The notes under the pieces were generated by a model. That model was not told the DNA's origin and made no database searches. It worked only from the letters and a program-made list of their open reading frames with translations. Below, in pieces: positions 8,671-17,958 of a DNA stretch of 64,000 bases. Source of the stretch: JAEUJM01 sp044221555 (lineage in GTDB: Bacteria; Actinomycetota; Acidimicrobiia; Acidimicrobiales; DATDAH01). A program made the translations under genes and the position numbers. The stretch lies in NCBI GenBank assembly GCA_044221555.1, contig JBGAOY010000014.1, positions 32,360-96,359 of the forward strand. The letters are read 5' to 3'. The number at the start of each line of letters is the position of its first letter. The stretch's first letter is position 1.

Positions 8671-9555
8671 GTGAGCTCGAACCGTGCCGCTCGACGGCCG
8701 CCGTGGACCCCACCGAGCGATGCCGAGTCGGTCGAGCTGGTCGCGGTCGGCCCGTTCGTCACCCGGGAGGTGGTCCGCCGGCCCGACGGCACCCGCCTCG
8801 TCTACACCTCACGTCGGCAGCGCAAGGGGTTGGGCCCCGAGGCCCACGGCGCCGCAGGAGCAGCCGCACCCGCGCACCGGCGGGTCCTGTGGGCACCGCG
8901 CGAGCTGGGCTGGTGGATCGCGGTCCTGTTCATGGTCGGCTCGTTCTGCTTCGCGCTCGGCGCCACCCCGGGGATCTCGTCGTGGCTCAGCCCTGGCACG
9001 GTCGGCCTGATCTTCTTCGTCGGCTCCATCTTCTTCACCTCCGCCGGCTACTGCCAGTACGTGCAGTCGATCAACGCCGGCCGTCCGCCCGGCGCCGCGG
9101 CCCGGCTCTTCGCCTGGCAGCCCCACCGCATCGACTTCTGGGCATCGGCGGTGCAGTCGGTCGGCACCCTCTGGTTCAACGTCAACACCTTCGCCGCCAT
9201 GCGCTCGGGGTTCGACACCACCCAGGAGCAGAACCTGCGGATCTGGACACCCGACGTGCTCGGGTCGATCTGCTTCCTCGTGGCCAGCGAGCTCGCCATC
9301 ATCGAGGTGTGCCACGCCTGGTTCTCCTGGCGGAACCGCGACGTGTCGTGGTGGATCGTCGTGATCAACATGGTCGGCTCGATCTTCTTCATGGCCTCCG
9401 CCATCGCCGCCTACGTGGTGCCCGACACGGGTGACCTGCTCGACGCCTCCATCGCCAACAGCGGCACGTTCCTCGGCGCCGTCTGCTTCTTCTGGGCGGC
9501 CCGCCTGCTGCTCGACGAGATGGCCGACCGCCAAGAGGCGCCGGGCTCGGCCTGA
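8671..9555 (+). CDS. six-helix membrane protein with repeated GS-x2-F motif
   Basis: A 294-residue membrane protein. After about 70 soluble residues, six hydrophobic helices each carry a version of one short motif: MVGSFCFALGA, FVGSIFFTSAG, SVGTLWFNVN, LGSICFLVAS, MVGSIFFMAS and FLGAVCFFWA. The pattern resembles tandem YrhK-like units, a loose family resemblance only. Function is unknown. GTG 8671 is supported by GGGAG just upstream; the gap to the previous gene is 22 nt, so they may share a transcript. Confidence 0.7.
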   Translation: MSSNRAARRPPWTPPSDAESVELVAVGPFVTREVVRRPDGTRLVYTSRRQRKGLGPEAHGAAGAAAPAHRRVLWAPRELGWWIAVLFMVGSFCFALGATPGISSWLSPGTVGLIFFVGSIFFTSAGYCQYVQSINAGRPPGAAARLFAWQPHRIDFWASAVQSVGTLWFNVNTFAAMRSGFDTTQEQNLRIWTPDVLGSICFLVASELAIIEVCHAWFSWRNRDVSWWIVVINMVGSIFFMASAIAAYVVPDTGDLLDASIANSGTFLGAVCFFWAARLLLDEMADRQEAPGSA

Positions 9556-9633
9556 TGGTCGGCGCTCGCCCCGGATCGTGACAGGGTCCTTCGCCCCTAC
9601 CTGCCCGGCCGGGCGCCGTGGTACCCCTGACCC

Positions 9634-9975
9634 ATGACCGATCTCCTCGTCTCCGATGCTGCCGAGGCCGCTGCCGTCGAGACGGTGGGCATCGCCACCG
9701 CGGTGCGGCGGGCGCTCCCCGAGATCGAGGCCCGGGTGCGGCGGCGCCATCCGGCTGCGTCGGCTGACGTGGTCCAGCGGTCCATCGACGCCGCGATCCA
9801 GCAGTTCCAGGACGCCCGCGTCCACACCTACCTCCCGATCCTCATCGAGCGAGCCGCGTCGGCCGCGCTCGGCGACGAGCTGCACTGGGCGGCTCGGGAC
9901 GAGCGGCCGCCTTCGGGCGAGGGTCAGTCGTGGGCGTCTGGCGTACCGGGTCAGGTGGTCCCGGGTCAGACGTAG
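9634..9975 (+). CDS. three-helix bundle dimerization domain protein
   Basis: A 113-residue soluble protein. Residues about 20-80 ('RALPEIEARVRRRHP' through 'YLPILIERAA') match the actinobacterial three-helix-bundle dimerization domain, of unknown biochemical role. A paralogue with the same E-R-A-L-P-(E/D)-I and (P/R)-I-L-(I/V)-E-R anchors is at 23898-24248. The last 30 residues are low complexity. Its 3' end overlaps the convergent flippase-like gene by 10 bp. Confidence 0.7.
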   Translation: MTDLLVSDAAEAAAVETVGIATAVRRALPEIEARVRRRHPAASADVVQRSIDAAIQQFQDARVHTYLPILIERAASAALGDELHWAARDERPPSGEGQSWASGVPGQVVPGQT

Positions 9976-12419
9976 TCGTGGTGGCGGAGCCAGGACAGGG
10001 AGAACCAGCCCCAGATCGGCGGTAGGTACGAGCTGCACATCCGGGCGGTGAAGGTGGCGGCCACGGCCTCGGCCTGGGGGATGCCGGCGGCGGTGAAACC
10101 GGCGATCAGGCCGGCTTCGACCACGCCCATCCCCCCGGGGATGGGCGCCATGCCACCGATGAGCGAGGCGAAGCTGTTGATCACCACGAGTTGCAGCAGG
10201 GGGAGCGACTCGCCGTAAGCGTGCAGCGCGGCGCCGAGCACCATGGCCGACAGGATCTGCGTGACCAGGTTGCCGCCGAACAGCTTCACTGCGTTGCGTG
10301 GCGTGGAGAGGATGCCCCGGAGGTTGGCGGTGGCGTCGTGGAGCTGGGCGTGGACGGCGTCGCGGATCCGTCGCCGGACCCGGGGCACCACGAGCGCCAC
10401 CACCGCGGCGATGGCGATGGCCGCTGCGAGCGCGAGGAGCCACCCGGGCACGCTCGTCCCATCGCTACCGCTGCTGCCACCGCTGCTGCTGGTGCCGCCG
10501 AAGGTGAAGTCCGAGCCGGTGGCCGCCAGCCCGACGACGACGAGCACCATCTGCACCGCGAAGCCGCCGAGCGAGTCGAGCACGCCGGAGCTCACGGCCA
10601 CGGCAACGGGGAGCCCGCGCTTCTCGAAGAAGCGCACACTCAACGCGACGTTGCCGGCGGTGCCGCCGACCAGGCCCGTGAACGCCCGAGCGAACTCGAC
10701 ACCGACGACCGGTCCCAGCGGCAGTGGCGTGGCGACCGCTCCGGTGAGCGCCACGGCGCCCGAGAAGCGCTGCGACTGGGCGAGCACGAAGGCGACCGCC
10801 ACCCACCCCCAGATGGCGCCGCGGAAGATGTCGCCCATCTCGGCCACGCCGACCAGCTCCCCGACGAGCAGGTAGATGCCGAGGGCGAACGCGCCGGCGA
10901 GCACCACGGAGCCGAGCGAGAAGCGACGCAGCGGCTCGGGCTTGGGGAGGTCGGTGCCGGTGCGGGCGGCGCCCGCCTCGGCGAGGCTCGCCAGGGCGGC
11001 CTTGGCGTCGCGGAGCTCACGTCTGGCTGCGGGGGTGAGCGCCGCCGGTTGCAGGAGCGGCAGCAGGGCCGTCAGCGCCGCGGTGCCGAGCGCCCGCTCG
11101 GTGGCGGCGAGCGCCCGATCGTCGCCCACCAGATCGGCGGTGGTCGCCAGGAACTGCACCCGGTCGAGACGGGTGCGGTCCTCGCCCGCGGAGGTCATCG
11201 CGCCGGTGAGCTCGACCAGGGCGGTGGCTCCGTCCTCGGTGAGGACGGTGTTGCCGGCGGTGGCGTTGCCGTGCGCGATCCGGGCCTCGTGCAGGCGGCC
11301 CAGGTTGGCCCATCCGTCATCGAGCACGGCGTCGGTGATGGCGCCGCTGCCGGCCACGGGCAGCGGGACGCCGACCGGGTCGCGGACGACGAGCACCGCG
11401 TCGTCGCGGTCGCCGGCCACGCCGGCGGCCACCACATCGGGGATGTGGGCACCGCTGCGCTGGGCCAGGAGCAGCACGTAGGCCTCGTGCTCGACCTGGC
11501 CTTCACGGGTGAGCGAGAGGGTCGGCCCCGAGTCCTTGTACCAGACGAATCGCCAGAGCTTGGCCAGCAACCGGGCGTCGGCGGCGTCGCGCCCGACCAC
11601 GTCGATGCTCAACTCGCCGGCGCGGCCGGCCCGGTAGCGGGTCCGGCCCCAGTACTGGTGGTCGGCGAGGGTGAGGCCTTCGGGGTCCACGCCGAGGTCG
11701 CGGAGCGATCCGGCCACCTGGTGCGACGACGGTGTGGCCGCGGGGGTGCCGAACGACAGGTGGGCCAGCGCGGAGGCGCCCCACCCCACGAGCAGGCTGG
11801 CGATCACACCCGTGGGCAACCCGGCCGCGAGGCAGAGGGCGCTGGCGGCGGCCAGCCAGAACACCGCGCCCAGCAGGCGGCGGGCGGGGCGGGTGAGGTA
11901 CGGGCGGGCCGAGAGCAGCACCGCGGCCATCGTCGCCAGCGCCACGAGCGGGAAGTCGGGGTCGAGGCCGTGGATCTGGGCACCGGTCCGCGCCAGCCGA
12001 TCCGGGAGGTCGACCAGGTGATCGAGGCCGATCGCCGCCAACCACGACCCGGCGGCGGCCACCAGCATCGTGAGCAGTAGCCGGGGCCGGCGGGCCACCA
12101 GGGCGGTGACCACGAGGGCGGCGGCCACGCAGACCCCGAGGCCGTACACGAACGAGAACAGGCTGCCGAGGCCGCCGGGCAGGCTGCCGAGGAACGAGAG
12201 CACTCCCGCCTCGATGACCGTGCCCTCGCGGGCCGCGGCCGCGGTCAGGCCGACGACGACCACCGAGGTCACCAGTCGGGCCACGTCGCTCGGCCGGCGC
12301 CGCACCGAGCCCTCGGTCACGATGCCGAACACCGACGAGGTCCAACGGTGCCGCAACGCCGTGGTGAGGACCGGCAGCACCCGTTCCGGGGTGCCCTCGA
12401 CGTGGTCCGTCCGTGCCAT
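9966..12419 (-). CDS. flippase-like (UPF0104/LPG-synthase TM) protein with pseudokinase domain
   Basis: Large membrane protein of 817 residues. An N-terminal block of six to seven helices (about residues 30-220) is followed by a soluble protein-kinase-like domain (about 240-480) and a C-terminal eight-helix UPF0104 domain (about 515-800), the type found in MprF and hopanoid or glycolipid flippases. The kinase-like part keeps the fold but reads 'AHGNATAGNTVL' where kinases have HGDxxxxN, and 'ALVELTGA' where DFG is expected. Both catalytic Asp residues are therefore missing, and it is probably a non-catalytic binding domain. Start ATG 12419 is preferred to an upstream GTG. The gene diverges from the antiporter at 12482. 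Confidence 0.8.
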   Translation of the reverse strand: MARTDHVEGTPERVLPVLTTALRHRWTSSVFGIVTEGSVRRRPSDVARLVTSVVVVGLTAAAAREGTVIEAGVLSFLGSLPGGLGSLFSFVYGLGVCVAAALVVTALVARRPRLLLTMLVAAAGSWLAAIGLDHLVDLPDRLARTGAQIHGLDPDFPLVALATMAAVLLSARPYLTRPARRLLGAVFWLAAASALCLAAGLPTGVIASLLVGWGASALAHLSFGTPAATPSSHQVAGSLRDLGVDPEGLTLADHQYWGRTRYRAGRAGELSIDVVGRDAADARLLAKLWRFVWYKDSGPTLSLTREGQVEHEAYVLLLAQRSGAHIPDVVAAGVAGDRDDAVLVVRDPVGVPLPVAGSGAITDAVLDDGWANLGRLHEARIAHGNATAGNTVLTEDGATALVELTGAMTSAGEDRTRLDRVQFLATTADLVGDDRALAATERALGTAALTALLPLLQPAALTPAARRELRDAKAALASLAEAGAARTGTDLPKPEPLRRFSLGSVVLAGAFALGIYLLVGELVGVAEMGDIFRGAIWGWVAVAFVLAQSQRFSGAVALTGAVATPLPLGPVVGVEFARAFTGLVGGTAGNVALSVRFFEKRGLPVAVAVSSGVLDSLGGFAVQMVLVVVGLAATGSDFTFGGTSSSGGSSGSDGTSVPGWLLALAAAIAIAAVVALVVPRVRRRIRDAVHAQLHDATANLRGILSTPRNAVKLFGGNLVTQILSAMVLGAALHAYGESLPLLQLVVINSFASLIGGMAPIPGGMGVVEAGLIAGFTAAGIPQAEAVAATFTARMCSSYLPPIWGWFSLSWLRHHDYV

Positions 12420-12481
12420 GGCGGCCCCGACCCTAGGAGACTGCGGAGGTCGTGTCACCGAAGGGTTAGCCTCCGGACCGC

Positions 12482-13711
12482 ATGGATTCCGCCAGCGCCT
12501 CCTCGCTCACACTGATCGTGGTGGCCGCGGTGGTGGCACCGCTCCTGGCCGAGGCGCTGCGCCGGTTTCGTGTGCCCGGAGTCGTCCTCGAGATCGGGCT
12601 CGGGATCGTGATCGGCCAGCAGGTGCTGGGGTGGGCCGACGTCACGGTGATCGTGGCGGGCTTCGGCAACCTCGGCCTGAGCTTCCTGATGTTCCTCGCC
12701 GGCTTCGAGATCGACCTCGGGCGCATCAGAGGTCGGCCGCTGAGCCGGGCCACCCTCGGATGGGGCCTGTCGCTCGTGCTCGCCCTGTCTGTCGCGGGCG
12801 TACTCGTGCTGGAAGGCTTCGCCGTCTCCGACCTGTTGATCGGGCTCTCGCTCACGACCACCGCGCTGGGCACGCTGCTGCCGATGCTGCGCGACGCCGA
12901 CGCGCTCGAGACACCGTTCGGGGCCCACATCCTGGCCGTGGGCACCGTGGGCGAGTTCCTGCCCATCGTCGCCATCGCGCTGCTGCTCACGAGCGACAAC
13001 CCGGGAACGACGGGCCTCCTGCTCGTCGCCTTCATCGTCCTCGCCGTGGGTGCGACGTTGCTCGCCACCCGGGCGCGGTCGCCCCGCGTGGTCGAGTTGA
13101 TGCAGCGACACCTCAATTCGAGCGCGCAGTTGCCCGTCCGCATCGCGGTGTTGATGATCGCGGTGCTCGTGTGGGTGGCGTCGCACCTCGGGCTCGACGT
13201 GCTGCTGGGCGCGTTCGCGGCGGGCATCATCGTGCGGCTGTTCACCGCCGGCGACGACCAAGCGGTGGTCGGCAGCAAGCTGGAGGCCATCGGCTTCGGG
13301 TTCTTCGTCCCGGTCTTCTTCGTGGTGAGCGGCATGAAGTTCGACCTCGACGCCCTGCTCGGCGATCCCTCCACGGTGCTGCGTGTGCCGCTGTTCCTGG
13401 CGCTGTTCCTGGTGGTGCGGGGCCTCCCGGCATTGCTGCTGTACCGCCGGGACCTGCCCCGTCCCGACCGCGCCGCGCTGGCGTTCTTCTCCGCCACGGC
13501 CCTGCCCCTCGTGGTCGTGATCACCGGCATCGGGCTCGAGACCCACCGGATGCGGCCCGAGAACGCCGCCGCCCTGGTGGGCGCCGGCATGCTCTCGGTC
13601 CTGGTGTTCCCGCTCGTCGGCTTCGCCATCCGTCGCCGTGCCGGCGACCCCCCGGCGGTCGCCGTCGACGGCCCGGAGCCACTGGCGCCGACGGGGTCGA
13701 CAGGACCCTGA
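12482..13711 (+). CDS. Kef-type cation:proton antiporter (CPA2)
   Basis: Membrane antiporter of 409 residues with about twelve hydrophobic helices, exchanging K+ or Na+ for protons across the inner membrane. Typical CPA2 signatures are visible: 'PGVVLEIGLGIVIGQQVLGW' near residue 35, 'FLMFLAGFEIDL' near 75, 'LLGAFAAGIIV' near 240 and 'FFVPVFFVVSGMKFDL' near 277. There is no C-terminal TrkA/RCK domain, so regulation by nucleotides or glutathione as in KefB/C is not expected from this chain alone. A TAGCCT box 9 nt before the ATG suggests a near-leaderless transcript. Confidence 0.88.
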   Translation: MDSASASSLTLIVVAAVVAPLLAEALRRFRVPGVVLEIGLGIVIGQQVLGWADVTVIVAGFGNLGLSFLMFLAGFEIDLGRIRGRPLSRATLGWGLSLVLALSVAGVLVLEGFAVSDLLIGLSLTTTALGTLLPMLRDADALETPFGAHILAVGTVGEFLPIVAIALLLTSDNPGTTGLLLVAFIVLAVGATLLATRARSPRVVELMQRHLNSSAQLPVRIAVLMIAVLVWVASHLGLDVLLGAFAAGIIVRLFTAGDDQAVVGSKLEAIGFGFFVPVFFVVSGMKFDLDALLGDPSTVLRVPLFLALFLVVRGLPALLLYRRDLPRPDRAALAFFSATALPLVVVITGIGLETHRMRPENAAALVGAGMLSVLVFPLVGFAIRRRAGDPPAVAVDGPEPLAPTGSTGP

Positions 13712-13782
13712 CCTGGTCGTCGCATCACGGTCTGACCGTTGGGTCAGTCACTTCCCGCGGTGCGAAATACCACTTTCAGCGT

Positions 13783-13811
13783 TTGCCATGCCACGTGAAG
13801 TGATCTATGCT
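13783..13811 (+). promoter_or_regulatory. sigma70-like promoter of S8 protease gene
   Basis: TTGCCA (13783-13788), 17-nt spacer, TATGCT (13806-13811), in one of the few AT-richer stretches of the window. Transcription from about 13818 would leave a leader of about 60 nt before GTG 13880. An inverted repeat, CTGACC-N4-GGTCAG at 13732-13747, lies upstream. Confidence 0.5.
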
Positions 13812-13879
13812 CATCTCCGTTGTTGGGGAGCGAAAACCTGGGGGGCGAAGTGGGGAGATCTCCGGGGCGGGAGAATCCG

Positions 13880-15349
13880 GTGTACTCGTGGCGGTGGCGG
13901 CTGCTTCGACTGATCGTGCTGGTGGTCGCACTGGTGGCGACCCTGCTGGTGGCCGGATCGGCCGAGCCGGCGGCGGCCGACCACGGTCGCGAGTCGGGGT
14001 GGAACGAGCCGGGCAGCCGTCAGCGGTGGGGCAACGAGTTCCGGGCGTGGGGCACGGTCCGGCCGATCCTGCGGCGCGAGGTGCGCGACATCGTCCGCTC
14101 CGACTGGGCCGAGCGGCGAGATGCCGATGGCGCGGGCATCGACGTGGCCCTGGTCGACACCGGCATCGCGCCGGTGCCGGGCCTCGACGACCCGAACCTG
14201 ATCGTCAACGGACCCGACCTGTCGCTCGACTTCCAGGCGGGTGTGCCCGCCGGAATCGACGCCTTCGGCCACGGCACCCACATGGCCAGCCTCATCGCCG
14301 GTGAGGGCGGCATGGCGTCCGAGGCGCGCTTGGTGAACATGAAGGTGGGTGGGGCCGACGGCGCCACCGACGTGTCGCAGATGATCGCCGCGGTCGACTG
14401 GGTCACCCAGCACCGCAAGGACCCGGGCATGAACATCCGGGTGCTGAGCCTGTCGGGCGGCACCGACTCGACGCAGTCCTACCTGGTCGATCCGCTGGCC
14501 CACGCGGTCGAGTCGGCGTGGCGGAACGGGATCGTGGTGGTGGTGGCGGCCGGCAATTCGGCCGGGGCTCTGGCCGACCCCGCCGTCGATCCCTACGTGC
14601 TCACGGTCGGCGCCGCCGACATGCGGAGCCCGATGGATCGCTACGACGACGTGGTCGCCTCGTTCTCCGCCGTGGGCACCCCCGAGCGGGGCGTCGACCT
14701 GGTGGCACCGGGAGTGTCGATCCTCGGCCTGCGCGACCCCGGTTCCACCATCGACCTGGCCAACCCCGGCGCGGTGGTGGCCGGCTCACTGTTCAAGGGC
14801 TCGGGCACCTCGCAGGCGGCGGCCGTGGTGGCCGGCGCCGCCGCCCAGCTCCTGAGCGACCGGCCGGCGCTCACGCCCGACCAGGTGAAGGCGATCCTCA
14901 TCTCGTCGGCCCGCGACCTGCCCGGCTCGCCCCCTGGGCAGGGCGCCGGCCTCGTCGACCTGCGGGCCGCGCTTCGGACCGCGACCCCCACCGTCACCCA
15001 GTCGTACCCGGTGTCCACCGGCATGGGCTCGATCGAGTTGGCCCGGGGCGGCGGCCATCTCGAGGCCGCCGACGGCACGGTGCTGAGCGGCGAGATCGAC
15101 CTGCAGGGGGCCCCCTGGGTTCCCTCCGTGTGGGCGCCGCGGTCGGCCGTCGGCAACGCGTGGGACGACGGCGTGTGGAACGGCAGCGTCTGGGCCGGCG
15201 GGCAGTGGCTCCCGGCCGGTGCCGCCGGATCGCCCCTGCTGGGCCACACGTGGCGATCCGAGCTCTGGAGCGGCCACACCTGGCGCACGGACCTGTGGTT
15301 GGGCCACACCTGGCGCGGCCACACCTGGCGCGACGGCAGCTGGGACTGA
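13880..15349 (+). CDS. secreted S8 (subtilisin-like) serine peptidase with Trp-rich C-terminal tail
   Basis: Exported protease of about 489 residues. GTG 13880 follows GGGAG by about 6 nt and gives a clean signal peptide: WRWRLLR, a hydrophobic core, then cleavage near 'AEPAAADHG'. The S8 triad is complete: Asp in 'VALVDTGIA' (about residue 91), His in 'FGHGTHMASLIAGEGG' (about 133) and Ser in 'KGSGTSQAAAVVAGA' (about 311). The last 70 residues are a Trp-rich tail with four copies of GHTWR spaced by short linkers, a likely wall- or surface-binding segment. The GGDEF-EAL gene starts 11 nt downstream, so the pair is probably co-transcribed. Confidence 0.9.
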   Translation: MYSWRWRLLRLIVLVVALVATLLVAGSAEPAAADHGRESGWNEPGSRQRWGNEFRAWGTVRPILRREVRDIVRSDWAERRDADGAGIDVALVDTGIAPVPGLDDPNLIVNGPDLSLDFQAGVPAGIDAFGHGTHMASLIAGEGGMASEARLVNMKVGGADGATDVSQMIAAVDWVTQHRKDPGMNIRVLSLSGGTDSTQSYLVDPLAHAVESAWRNGIVVVVAAGNSAGALADPAVDPYVLTVGAADMRSPMDRYDDVVASFSAVGTPERGVDLVAPGVSILGLRDPGSTIDLANPGAVVAGSLFKGSGTSQAAAVVAGAAAQLLSDRPALTPDQVKAILISSARDLPGSPPGQGAGLVDLRAALRTATPTVTQSYPVSTGMGSIELARGGGHLEAADGTVLSGEIDLQGAPWVPSVWAPRSAVGNAWDDGVWNGSVWAGGQWLPAGAAGSPLLGHTWRSELWSGHTWRTDLWLGHTWRGHTWRDGSWD

Positions 15350-15360
15350 GGGCCGCCGAC

Positions 15361-17946
15361 ATGGAAGCCACGGTGGCGGCCGAGGCCGCGCTCGCCCTGC
15401 CGGTGGACGAGGGTGAGGACGCCGGCCGGCGGCGGGTGGTGGTCCTGTGCGTCGCGCTGGGGGCCCTCCTCGTGGCGACGGTCCTGCCGCAGTCGTTCAG
15501 CGGCGCTGACGTGCAGTGGGCCATCGTCGCGCTCGTGGGCGCGCTCTACGTGGCCTGCGAGTTGTTCGAGGTGGAGATCGAGCTGCGCCGCGAGTCGCAC
15601 TCGTTCAGCTTCACGTCGGTGCCCCTGGTGATCGGGCTGTTGTTCCTGCCCATCCCGTTGCTGATCGTGGCCCGGGTCGTGGCCTCGTGGGTGGTGCTCG
15701 GCCTCGTCCGGCACCAGGACCCCCTGAAGCTCACGCTCAACCTGCTGTCCCACGCGCTCGAGATCGCCGCCGCCGGGCTGGTGGTGGCCGCCGTGGGTGT
15801 GCCCGAGTCGCTCGGACCGCAGGCATGGGTGGCCGCGGCACTGGCCGTGATCACCGCCGACCTCGTCGGTGGTGCGGTGATCACCGCGGCCATCAGCCTG
15901 TACCAGGGCGAGTGGGAGCCCTCCCTGCTACGCGGCATCTGGGTGCCCATGGTCGTCGCAGTGGTCGACATCTCGGTCGCGCTGCTGATCGCCGGCGGGC
16001 TGAAGAACGACGCGGTCGAGGCCTGGTTGGCCCTCCCCATCCTGGCCTTCGTCGTCGGGGTCACCCGGGCCTACGGCCGGGTCGTCGCCCGGTACAACGC
16101 CATGCAGCGCCTCGACGGCTTCGCCCGCGACCTCGGTGCCGCCGTCGCGGTGGGCGAGGTGGAGATCAGCCTGCTGCCGCGTATCGCCGACGTGTTGCGC
16201 GCCGACACCGCGTGGGTGTGGTCACCCGACGCCCCGGGCGCCCCGAAACGGGTGTACCACGCCGTCGAGGCCACCGTCGCGCTCGAGCCGGTGTCGGCGT
16301 TCGACCGGTCGGTCATGGCCATGCCGGGCGCGGGGGTGCGGCTGTACGGGCCGGGTGGCGAGGCGTCGGACGACATGGAGGCCAGCGGGCTGTCCGAGGC
16401 GATCGTCGAGTGCCTCGCCGTCGGCGACGGCCGGCGGGTGGTGATCGGCGTGGGCGACCGCAGCGGCGCCACCCGGGGATTCGACCGTGAGGACGGTGTG
16501 CTGTTCAGCACGCTCTGCTCACACGCCGCGGTGTCGCTGCGCAACGTGGGTCTGGTCGACCGCCTCCGGGCCGAGTCGGCCGACAACGAGTTCCTGGCCA
16601 CCCACGACCCGCTGACGGGCCTGCCGAACCGCACGCTGTTCCACCGCCGCCTCGGCGAGCGCCTCGCCGACGGGGCCCGGGTGGCGGTGCTGTTGATCGA
16701 CCTCGACCGGTTCAAGGAGGTCAACGACACCCTGGGCCACGCCAGCGGCGACGAACTGTTGATCGAGGTGGGCCGGCGGCTCGGGCCCTGGCTGGCCGAC
16801 GAGGATCTGCTGGCCCGGTTGGGTGGCGACGAGTTCGCCCTGCTGGTGGCGGCGCCCGACGGTGAGAGCGCCGGCCGCCGTGCCCTCGAGGTGCTGTACC
16901 AGCTGCGCCGGCCGTTCACGGTGGGCGGCATCGACGTGGACGTCGACGCCAGCATCGGCGTCGCGGTCCCCGGCGACCAGGAGGTCGACGCATCGGGCCT
17001 CCTGCGCCAGGCCGACGTGGCCATGTACACGGCCAAGGCCGACCACTCGGGCGTGGCCGTCTACGCCTCCGACCTCGACCACTACAGCCCCAAGCGCCTG
17101 GCCGTCGTGGGCCGGCTCCGCCACGCCATCGAGGCGGAGGAGCTGGTGCTCGAGTACCAGCCGCAGGTGGGCCTGGGCGAGGGCGAGATCATCGGCGTGG
17201 AGGCGCTGGTGCGGTGGCGCCAGCCGGGGCGCGGCAACCTGCCGCCCGACGAGTTCATCCACGTCGCCGAACGCACCGACATCATCCACCCGCTCACCCG
17301 CCACGTGCTGGGGATGGCCATCGCGCAGGCTGGTGCCTGGCACCGCGAGGGCCGTCCCCTGCGGGTGTCGGTGAACGTGTCGGCCCGCAACCTGGTCGAG
17401 GACGACCTCGTCGATGCCATCGGCACGATGCTGGCGGCCGAGCGCCTGCCGGCCGCGGCGCTCGAGATCGAGCTCACCGAGACCACCCTGATGGCCAACC
17501 CCGGCCGGGCCGCGGTGATGATGGGACGGCTGCGCGACCTCGGTGCCCGGGTGGCCATCGACGACTTCGGCACCGGCCACTCGTCGCTGTCGTACCTCAC
17601 CACGCTCGACGTCGACACGCTGAAGATCGACCAGTCGTTCATCGCCTCGATGGCCGCCGATCGCACGGCGGAGACCATCGTCCACGCCATCATCGACCTG
17701 GCCCGCAACCTGGACCTCGACGTTGTGGCCGAAGGGGTGGAGACGGCGGGGTCGGCCCGCTCGCTCGTGCGCATGGGATGCGTCGCCGCCCAGGGGTTCC
17801 TGTTCAGCCGGCCGCTCCCACCGACCCAGCTCGAGGCCTGGTTGTTGAACCACGACCTCGAGCGCCTGCACCCCGCCGGCCCCGGTGCCGTGTTCGGCAT
17901 CGACCTCCGCGACCCCATGCGCCCCGTCTCCCACCACGACCGGTAG
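15361..17946 (+). CDS. membrane GGDEF-EAL c-di-GMP enzyme
   Basis: Two-domain cyclic-di-GMP enzyme of 861 residues. The N-terminal third has about seven membrane helices (residues 25-235, MASE-like), followed by a GAF-like stretch (about 260-400), then GGDEF (about 415-570) with intact 'RLGGDEFALLV', and EAL (about 585-840) with 'GVEALVRWRQP', 'ELTETTL', 'IDDFGTGHSSLSYL' and 'VVAEGVET'. Both catalytic signatures look intact, so it could make and break c-di-GMP. An R-x-x-D product-inhibition site is not obvious. Its neighbour is the secreted protease, which may be an output of the same signal. Confidence 0.93.
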   Translation: MEATVAAEAALALPVDEGEDAGRRRVVVLCVALGALLVATVLPQSFSGADVQWAIVALVGALYVACELFEVEIELRRESHSFSFTSVPLVIGLLFLPIPLLIVARVVASWVVLGLVRHQDPLKLTLNLLSHALEIAAAGLVVAAVGVPESLGPQAWVAAALAVITADLVGGAVITAAISLYQGEWEPSLLRGIWVPMVVAVVDISVALLIAGGLKNDAVEAWLALPILAFVVGVTRAYGRVVARYNAMQRLDGFARDLGAAVAVGEVEISLLPRIADVLRADTAWVWSPDAPGAPKRVYHAVEATVALEPVSAFDRSVMAMPGAGVRLYGPGGEASDDMEASGLSEAIVECLAVGDGRRVVIGVGDRSGATRGFDREDGVLFSTLCSHAAVSLRNVGLVDRLRAESADNEFLATHDPLTGLPNRTLFHRRLGERLADGARVAVLLIDLDRFKEVNDTLGHASGDELLIEVGRRLGPWLADEDLLARLGGDEFALLVAAPDGESAGRRALEVLYQLRRPFTVGGIDVDVDASIGVAVPGDQEVDASGLLRQADVAMYTAKADHSGVAVYASDLDHYSPKRLAVVGRLRHAIEAEELVLEYQPQVGLGEGEIIGVEALVRWRQPGRGNLPPDEFIHVAERTDIIHPLTRHVLGMAIAQAGAWHREGRPLRVSVNVSARNLVEDDLVDAIGTMLAAERLPAAALEIELTETTLMANPGRAAVMMGRLRDLGARVAIDDFGTGHSSLSYLTTLDVDTLKIDQSFIASMAADRTAETIVHAIIDLARNLDLDVVAEGVETAGSARSLVRMGCVAAQGFLFSRPLPPTQLEAWLLNHDLERLHPAGPGAVFGIDLRDPMRPVSHHDR

Positions 17947-17958
17947 GCGTCGTCCGGG

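Noticed and set aside
13720..13880. Riboswitch (c-di-GMP or c-di-AMP type) before the protease gene
   Set aside because: The leader is only about 60 nt and lacks the conserved cores of GEMM or ydaO elements.
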